The position numbers and the translations under genes were made by a program. 10,587 bases of DNA from JBAZOD01 sp041648955 (GTDB taxonomy: Bacteria > Patescibacteriota > Patescibacteriia > Patescibacteriales > JAQTRU01): assembly GCA_041648955.1 (NCBI GenBank), contig JBAZOD010000034.1:1-10587 (forward strand), read 5' to 3'. Numbering within the stretch: position 1 is the stretch's first letter; each line of letters starts with the position of its first letter. Under the pieces are notes generated by a model. It ran no database searches, was not told the DNA's origin, and saw nothing but the letters and a program-made list of their open reading frames with translations. Shown here piece by piece: positions 6,493 through 10,587 of the stretch.

Positions 6493-6535
6493 TTTAATTT
6501 TATAATCACAAAAAATTTAAGATTATAAAATTAAA
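6493..6535 (-). repeat. Perfect 15-bp A+T inverted repeat upstream of tsf
   Basis: The bases at 6493-6507 (tttaattttataatc) and 6521-6535 are exact reverse complements, separated by 13 nt. On the minus-strand transcript this hairpin ends 13 nt before the tsf ATG at 6479. It has no following T-run suited to a terminator, so it may modulate tsf translation or stabilise processed mRNA. The same stretch contains TATAAT on the minus strand, so an internal promoter is an alternative reading. Confidence 0.6.
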
Positions 6536-6579
6536 GATTATAGATATTTAAGAGAGTTAAAATTTAACAAATTTGACGA

Positions 6580-7299
6580 TTATTTAGAAGCGGGAGCATC
6601 TTTAACACTGTCTTTTTCGCTTTTCCCTTCTAAAATTGAATCTTTCATTAAGTTCAAAATCAACTTTACGGTTTTAGTGGCATCGTCGTTTGCCGGGATT
6701 ACATAATTCACCGGATCGGGATTGACATTCGTATCGCAAACAGCAATTATCGGGATATTCTTTTTACCGGCTTCAACTACAGCGGTTTTTTCTTTTTTTA
6801 TATCCCATATAAAAATGGCGTCCGGCAATTTATTAAGACTGGTCAATCCGCCAACTTTTTTTTCTAACCTTTCAATTTCCCAATCAAAATCCGATCTTTC
6901 TTTTTTTGTATATTTTTCTAATTTTCCTGTTTGTCTTTTTTCTACCAAATCCTGATATTTTTTTATGACTTTTTTTATAACCACAAAATTAGTCAAAAAT
7001 CCTCCCAGCCATTTTTCATCAACATAAGGCATTCCGCACTCCTTAGCGGCGGCGGCTAGCGGTTTTTTTACTTGATTTTTTGTACCGACAAACAAAATTG
7101 TCTTACCTTCGCTAGCTAATTTTTTTACGAAATTAGAAGCCTCTTCCAACATCTTCTGGGTTTTAGCCAAATCAAGGACATAAACGCCTTTGCGGGAAGT
7201 AAAAATAAAAGGCTCCATCTTCGGATGCCAGCGACTAGTGCGATGCCCAAAATGCATACCTGATTTGAGCATTTCTTCTAAACTTGGAATTTTTACCAT
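6580..7299 (-). CDS. rpsB: 30S ribosomal protein S2
   Basis: The 239 residues match S2 throughout: MLKSGMHFGHRTSRWHPKM near the N-terminus, GVYVLDLAKT (38-47), ILFVGTKNQ (68-76), YVDEKWLGGFLTN (92-104), LPDAIFIWDIKKEKTAV and the C-terminal NYVIPANDDA block. S2 binds the head-body junction of the 30S subunit and is needed late in assembly. The length is close to other bacterial S2 proteins, with a short polar tail (KSEKDSVKDAPASK). ATG 7299-7297 is preceded by AAGGA at 7310-7306 with a 6-nt spacer, the best ribosome binding site in the window. It is the first gene of the rpsB-tsf-ricT operon and has a structured leader. Confidence 0.98.
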   Translation of the reverse strand: MVKIPSLEEMLKSGMHFGHRTSRWHPKMEPFIFTSRKGVYVLDLAKTQKMLEEASNFVKKLASEGKTILFVGTKNQVKKPLAAAAKECGMPYVDEKWLGGFLTNFVVIKKVIKKYQDLVEKRQTGKLEKYTKKERSDFDWEIERLEKKVGGLTSLNKLPDAIFIWDIKKEKTAVVEAGKKNIPIIAVCDTNVNPDPVNYVIPANDDATKTVKLILNLMKDSILEGKSEKDSVKDAPASK

Positions 7300-7305
7300 A
7301 ATTTT

Positions 7306-7310
7306 TCCTT
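7306..7310 (-). promoter_or_regulatory. Shine-Dalgarno site of rpsB
   Basis: The minus-strand bases AAGGA lie 6 nt before the rpsB ATG and confirm that start. Most other genes here show no comparable site. Confidence 0.75.
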
Positions 7311-7318
7311 TTTGCCTC

Positions 7319-7365
7319 TATCCTAATTTATCCCTAATATTAGGGACAAGGAAAATTTTAGGATA
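7319..7365 (-). promoter_or_regulatory. Nested inverted repeat in the rpsB leader, candidate S2 autoregulatory element
   Basis: An outer 8-bp pair, TATCCTAA (7319-7326) with TTAGGATA (7358-7365), encloses a 16-bp perfect palindrome, TCCCTAATATTAGGGA (7331-7346). In the minus-strand RNA this folds as an outer stem, an internal loop and an inner hairpin, ending about 8 nt before the AAGGA ribosome binding site. Ribosomal protein operons are commonly controlled by the encoded protein binding such leaders, and rpsB leaders are known targets of S2 in other bacteria. I see no match to a specific known motif, so function is inferred from position and structure. Confidence 0.5.
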
Positions 7366-7388
7366 TGAGAAATTTAGTTATTAATAAT

Positions 7389-7404
7389 TCCCGAATAATC
7401 GGGA
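7389..7404. repeat. Hairpin TCCCGA-N4-TCGGGA
   Basis: TCCCGA at 7389-7394 and TCGGGA at 7399-7404 form a 6-bp stem with a 4-nt loop. The outline (TCCC...GGGA, 16 bases) resembles the palindrome at 7331-7346 about 60 bases away. No T-run follows it on the minus strand, and the terminator at 7406-7435 abuts it. It may be part of the rpsB leader or promoter region, or a small dispersed palindrome. Confidence 0.5.
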
Positions 7405-7405
7405 T

Positions 7406-7435
7406 AAAAAACAAAAAACAAGCTTTCTAAAGCTT
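7406..7435 (-). terminator. Probable Rho-independent terminator after the signal peptidase gene
   Basis: AAGCTTT (7420-7426) pairs with AAAGCTT (7429-7435). The apparent 2-nt loop would open to a larger one in RNA. On the minus strand the stem is followed by GTTTTTTGTTTTTT (7419 down to 7406). The stem is short and A+T-rich, so termination may be partial. It lies about 46 nt after the signal peptidase stop codon and separates the secretion cluster from the rpsB operon. Confidence 0.65.
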
Positions 7436-7481
7436 ATTAAAACTTTATAACATTATCTAAAATTTGTCAACTACCTCTTTC

Positions 7482-8042
7482 CTATTCAACTACAAATTTT
7501 CCCAAAAAATCTCGAGAAGAAACAGCGCCAAATTTTCGCGAATCTTTTGAATCGCTAATATTGTCTCCAAAAATAAAAAATGAATTTTCCGGAATATGAT
7601 TATTTTTTATGTATAAACTCATTATTGCCAGTTGCTGCTCGGAAAAAGAATATTCACTGCCTTTTGAATTTTTTAAAAATTCCCCATTAACTTTTAATTT
7701 TGCTCCATGAACTTCCACTTCGTCTGAACTTAAAACCTTTATTATTTTTATTAAAGGATTTTTATCACCTCCAAAATTATAGGCGATAATATCCCCTCTT
7801 TCTATCGGATAACCGCATTGATAGTAATTGCTCAGGAGCGTTATCTCCATTCCGTTTGATAATAATGGCTCCATTGAATCGCCTTGAATTATTTTTTCTT
7901 CCCTCAAAAAACAGCCGGATATATCCGGCTTCTGATTTATTTTCGCTCTTTTGCAACTAAAAAAAAAGAAAGACGAAATAAAAAAAGCTAAAAACAAAAA
8001 CAAAAATATTGCTATTTTATAATTTTTTTTGCTTAATATCAT
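7482..8042 (-). CDS. lepB: Type I signal peptidase (S26 family), short form
   Basis: A membrane-anchored serine protease that removes signal peptides from exported proteins. Its 186 residues contain one hydrophobic segment (about 10-29) after a basic N-terminus. The catalytic serine box is GDSMEPLL with S56, followed by RGDIIAY (82-88). NPLIKIIKVL (95-104) holds the probable catalytic lysine K99, and VNGE (118-121) matches the usual post-lysine box. The C-terminal box is FGDNISDSKDSRKFG (158-172). The Arg that normally follows the catalytic Lys (KR) is Ile here. C30 at the end of the hydrophobic segment makes a lipoprotein conceivable, but the S26 boxes favour a simple anchor. The gene starts 14 nt after two paralogous signal-peptide proteins, which are natural substrates. 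The leader is A-rich without a Shine-Dalgarno site. Whether it is the housekeeping or a dedicated enzyme is unknown. Confidence 0.85.
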   Translation of the reverse strand: MILSKKNYKIAIFLFLFLAFFISSFFFFSCKRAKINQKPDISGCFLREEKIIQGDSMEPLLSNGMEITLLSNYYQCGYPIERGDIIAYNFGGDKNPLIKIIKVLSSDEVEVHGAKLKVNGEFLKNSKGSEYSFSEQQLAIMSLYIKNNHIPENSFFIFGDNISDSKDSRKFGAVSSRDFLGKFVVE

Positions 8043-8056
8043 TTTTTAAAAAATAT

Positions 8057-8797
8057 TTAATCACTACAACACAACGGCGGACGGTTTCCGGAATAGCAAT
8101 CCCTTTTGTAATATTTCCACCCATTGGTCACATCAAATTCAACCGTTGTACCATACCGGCCGGCGCCAAACCAACAATTAGACGAAGAATACCCGCCACA
8201 ATCTGGGGCAGCACTGCCAGAATCATAATTATTAGTACCAGTATCAACCCATCCGCCGATCGCAATGTTGCTATTTGACACCCAGTGGTCAGGATCAGGT
8301 GAACGCCCCATCCACTCACCAGGACCGCAAATATGATAGTTGCCCAATCCATCACAGATAGTTCTGGCAAAACAAGCATAAACTTGACTGCTATTCCCCA
8401 TCATATATGTCCCGGCTCCACCGCCCCCAGCGGCGGCTACGGCATTGTCCACATACGCTTTAGTGGCTAAATGGTTACTGGCGGTCGGAGCTGCGGCGAT
8501 AACATTGCCAACCACGTCTAATTTAGAACCGGGATTATCCGTGCCAATGCCGACATTGCCAAATTGGACAATTAAGCCGTTAACCATAGCCACGCCGCCT
8601 TCGCCAGTGTTTATAATCAGACCGCCTTTCTTGTATTGGGCAGCATAGCTGGTATTTATCGGAGCGGCGATATTACCTTCCGGAGGGTTAGAAGCCGGGG
8701 CGGTCCAGGCAGCCAAAAGAGAGCCCATGGATATGGATAATCCTAGAGTGAGGATGATTGAGAATATTAGGAGTAGAGAAAATTTGCGAGGAATCAT
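8057..8797 (-). CDS. Secreted protein with tail-fibre-like GNVGIGT module and cysteine-bearing C-terminal domain
   Basis: The 246 residues start with a signal peptide (MIPRKFSLLL... to about residue 30, before AWT). A Pro/Asn-rich AAPIN segment follows, then the repeat-like module GLIVQFGNVGIGTDNPGSKLDVVGN (74-98), and HLATKAYVDNAV (109-120). Modules of the form 'NVGIGT.NP...LDV.G' and 'ATKAYVD' are typical of phage tail fibres and of many secreted Parcubacterial proteins. A Gly-rich hinge (AAAGGGGAG, 121-129) leads to a C-terminal domain of about 115 residues with eight Cys (142, 148, 157, 200, 208, 234, 243, 244), rich in Trp, Tyr and Asn and ending PPLCCSD. I do not recognise this last domain. 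The N-terminal module is shared with the upstream 579-residue protein, and a signal peptidase follows 14 nt later. A surface adhesin or binding role is inference. No Shine-Dalgarno site is seen. Confidence 0.8.
   Translation of the reverse strand: MIPRKFSLLLIFSIILTLGLSISMGSLLAAWTAPASNPPEGNIAAPINTSYAAQYKKGGLIINTGEGGVAMVNGLIVQFGNVGIGTDNPGSKLDVVGNVIAAAPTASNHLATKAYVDNAVAAAGGGGAGTYMMGNSSQVYACFARTICDGLGNYHICGPGEWMGRSPDPDHWVSNSNIAIGGWVDTGTNNYDSGSAAPDCGGYSSSNCWFGAGRYGTTVEFDVTNGWKYYKRDCYSGNRPPLCCSD
8704..8797 (-). repeat. Signal-peptide coding repeat, copy A
   Basis: This 94-base stretch is the 5' end of the 246-residue protein gene. It matches 10488-10581 at 86 positions without gaps. Seven of the eight differences are synonymous; the other changes Ile2 to Leu. 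Confidence 0.9.
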
Positions 8798-8841
8798 AAA
8801 GATTTAAAATAATATTTTAAAAATTTGTAATCTTAGCTTGG

Positions 8842-10581
8842 CTACTTACAGGCGCAAACCGCGCTTTGATAGGTGTGAGTAGCAAGACGAGCGGAAGTAA
8901 CACTTCCATAATACCAATGAGCGCACCAATCATATTCTCCTCCTAAATAGGTGCATTTTGTTGGGTCAGCTCTATCTTCGCTACATCCGCATCCATATAA
9001 TTCGCCAGAGATGCAACTATTTTGACTGGCATAGAGAGTAGCATAACAAGCTAAACCTATATTAGCAGAGGCGCCGCAAGCTACTGGTGAACAGGTGCCG
9101 CCAACGCTTCTCCCGCCTGTACTGCAAACGCTGCAAGCACCCCATTGATTGACATGACATTCTGACACTTGATAACAGGTCGTTGATTGTTTGTCTGTAA
9201 CACCGCTACAATTCCAGTCATAACTGCCACAAGCGTTAGCAGTGGTTTTGTAAGTACTAGCTGACGGGTTTGAATTCACATCGCTGTCGCAACAATCAGT
9301 ATGTCCCAAAGCTGCAGAAATACAAGTTCCGGTTGTTGCGGCAGTTAAATATTTATCACCATCATTATCGATTCCACATAAATAGCCGCTACCGCATTGG
9401 TTATCAGCTGTACAAGCCGCACCAGAAGCTAATTTGCAAGCGCCAGTAGCATCACAAACTAAATTCCCAACACAACCATGAGTAGCATTATCTATATAAC
9501 AAACTTCATTATAATTATCGTAAGAAGAAGCCAAAGAATTAGCCACACAAGCTTTCCAGCAGCCGGTACTGCCGCAAGTTATACTTGCTGAACCCTGATC
9601 GGCACAAGCATCGGCAACTGCATAGCAAGCGCTGGATCCATTGCATAAACCATTTTTAGCAGTTGCGCCAAGATATTTATAACAAGAGGGGCTTGTTCCG
9701 CCATATATATAGTTAGCGCAAGAAATTGACGGACATTCAGCGGCCGGGTCTGTATCAGATGGGACGCTGGCGCAAGTACCCATGCTACCGGCGACATTAC
9801 AGGCTTGGCAAGTGCCAGAACAAGTAGTATCACAGCAATATCCATCTATGCAATAACCGGAGGCGCATGTGGTTCCGACAGTGCAAACAGTACCATTATT
9901 TGAACATAGATAACTAGCTGAGTTGTTATCAGCACAATCTGCTAAAGCCGGTTTGGGAGTCGCTGTATAAGCGGTCTGATCAATCTTCCCGTCTGCATCG
10001 CCGTCGCAGGTGCCATCAGTGGCAGCAACGATGGTTATATCGTTATCGTTGCAATCAGTCGCACCGGTCACGCCGTCGCCATCCATATCATTGGAAATAC
10101 CGGCCTTAGTGCAAAAATCACCTACACATTTAAAATCCATAGTCCCGCTTCTGCCACATTTTTGCCCTTGATGCGCAGCGCACCAGGCTTCATAATATTG
10201 ATCCATACAATTTCCGCTCGAGGCGTCAACATAACCCTTAGTGACTAAGTGGGTAGCAGCAGTCGGAGCAGCAGCGCTGATATTGCCCGAAGCATTAATA
10301 TTACCGGCCACATCTAATAAAGTTTGCGGATCGGTCGTGCCAATACCAACATTGCCTGATTGGACTATAAGACCATTAGTGCTGCCACCTGTATTTAAAA
10401 TTAATCCTCCCTGCTTTGATTGGCCGGTGGTGCTAATGTTTATTGGAGCCGCAATATTTCCATCAGGAGGAGTATTGGCAGGAGATGTCCAGGCAGCTAA
10501 AAGAGAACCCATGGATATAGATAATCCTAGAGTGAGGATAATTGAGAATATTAGGAGGAGAGAGAATTTACGAGGAAGCAT
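8842..10581 (-). CDS. Large secreted cysteine-rich protein with tail-fibre-like N-terminus and MopE-like Asp loops
   Basis: The 579 residues begin with a signal peptide (about 1-30), the PP-GNIAAPIN segment, GLIVQSGNVGIGTTDPQTLLDVAGN (70-94) and HLVTKGYVDASS (111-122), paralogous to the downstream 246-residue protein. From residue 125 onward I count 53 Cys, about one in nine residues, probably disulfide-bonded after export. DMDGDGVTGATDCNDND (165-181) resembles the MopE/thrombospondin-type metal-binding loop, followed by DGDADGKID (193-201). CASGYCIDGYCCDTTCSGTCQAC (239-261) resembles cysteine-rich repeats of myxobacterial surface proteins. DNDGDKYLT (405-413) with DCCDSDVNSNP (429-439) and YDWNCSG (454-460) repeats the Asp/Cys theme. 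The tail ends CACK, with no visible anchor or sorting motif. Function is unknown; calcium-stabilised surface adhesion is a guess. ATG 10581 is supported by identity to the paralogue's start. The true promoter lies outside the window. Confidence 0.82.
   Translation of the reverse strand: MLPRKFSLLLIFSIILTLGLSISMGSLLAAWTSPANTPPDGNIAAPINISTTGQSKQGGLILNTGGSTNGLIVQSGNVGIGTTDPQTLLDVAGNINASGNISAAAPTAATHLVTKGYVDASSGNCMDQYYEAWCAAHQGQKCGRSGTMDFKCVGDFCTKAGISNDMDGDGVTGATDCNDNDITIVAATDGTCDGDADGKIDQTAYTATPKPALADCADNNSASYLCSNNGTVCTVGTTCASGYCIDGYCCDTTCSGTCQACNVAGSMGTCASVPSDTDPAAECPSISCANYIYGGTSPSCYKYLGATAKNGLCNGSSACYAVADACADQGSASITCGSTGCWKACVANSLASSYDNYNEVCYIDNATHGCVGNLVCDATGACKLASGAACTADNQCGSGYLCGIDNDGDKYLTAATTGTCISAALGHTDCCDSDVNSNPSASTYKTTANACGSYDWNCSGVTDKQSTTCYQVSECHVNQWGACSVCSTGGRSVGGTCSPVACGASANIGLACYATLYASQNSCISGELYGCGCSEDRADPTKCTYLGGEYDWCAHWYYGSVTSARLATHTYQSAVCACK
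10488..10581 (-). repeat. Signal-peptide coding repeat, copy B
   Basis: This is the 5' end of the 579-residue protein gene and the partner of 8704-8797 (86 of 94 bases identical, same orientation, 1784 bases apart). Beyond it, similarity continues mainly at protein level, to about residue 120. Confidence 0.9.
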
Positions 10582-10587
10582 AAAAAT

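Noticed and set aside
5673..6509. A longer EF-Ts starting at 6509.
   Set aside because: The extra residues MIIKLKIFST come from the inverted-repeat DNA and do not match EF-Ts N-termini; ATG 6479 does.
7331..7346. The TCCCTAATATTAGGGA palindrome as a terminator.
   Set aside because: No T-run follows on either strand, and it lies inside the rpsB leader shortly before the start codon.
8128..8379. An 83-residue hydrophobic open frame inside the 246-residue protein gene.
   Set aside because: It is out of frame with a well-supported gene and has no start signal or recognisable domain.
8803..8821. An A+T-only 8-bp inverted repeat with a 3-nt loop between the two secreted-protein genes.
   Set aside because: In such A+T-rich sequence this is expected by chance, and it has no GC pairs to stabilise a hairpin.
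8057..10581. A prophage tail-fibre locus.
   Set aside because: The GNVGIGT module is fibre-like, but both proteins carry signal peptides and no phage structural, lysis or integrase genes are nearby.
1..10587. Recoding of UGA, as in some Patescibacteria lineages.
   Set aside because: All conserved proteins read full length under the standard code, with TAA or TAG stops in normal places.
1..10587. CRISPR arrays, tRNA or rRNA genes, and insertion sequences.
   Set aside because: No regularly spaced repeats, cloverleaf-like segments, rRNA sequence, transposase or terminal inverted repeats were seen on either strand.

Overview
All recognisable genes lie on the minus strand, so transcription runs from high to low coordinates. 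The A+T-rich DNA, very tight gene packing, scarce Shine-Dalgarno sites and two secreted proteins with an 'AAWT(A/S)PA..PP(E/D)GNIAAPIN' start followed by a 'GNVGIGT' module suggest a Candidate Phyla Radiation bacterium (Patescibacteria, Parcubacteria-like) with a fermentative life style. This placement rests on remembered family patterns, not on a search. The standard genetic code fits every gene.

Region 1 (10581 to 7482) is a surface/secretion cluster. It holds a 579-residue secreted protein with 53 cysteines and calcium-type Asp loops, then a 246-residue paralogue sharing its signal peptide and N-terminal module but with a different C-terminal end, then a type I signal peptidase 14 nt downstream that could process both. 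A hairpin plus T-tract ends this unit near 7406-7435.

Region 2 (7299 to 4807) is a translation operon: rpsB (S2), tsf (EF-Ts) and ricT (PSP1/YaaT family). The rpsB leader carries a nested inverted repeat and the rpsB-tsf gap a perfect 15-bp inverted repeat, both possible control elements. A strong GC-rich terminator (4759-4792) closes the operon.

Region 3 (4704 to 1, continuing beyond the window) is a compact energy-metabolism operon: gap (GAPDH), a short NuoF/HydB-like flavoprotein, a complete four-cluster [FeFe] hydrogenase HydA, a TM1266-type hydrogenase system regulator, a six-helix ECF S-component-like membrane protein and a truncated Nudix hydrolase. The gaps are only 3, 3, 4, 6 and 4 nt. 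An extended -10 promoter abuts the ricT terminator. The likely logic is that GAPDH makes NADH in glycolysis, HydB oxidises it at FMN, and HydA disposes of the electrons as H2 in the cytoplasm. No NuoE/HydC subunit or HydE/F/G maturase is present in the window. The GAPDH-HydB-HydA arrangement and the signal peptidase/cysteine-rich cassette are the two most interesting parts.
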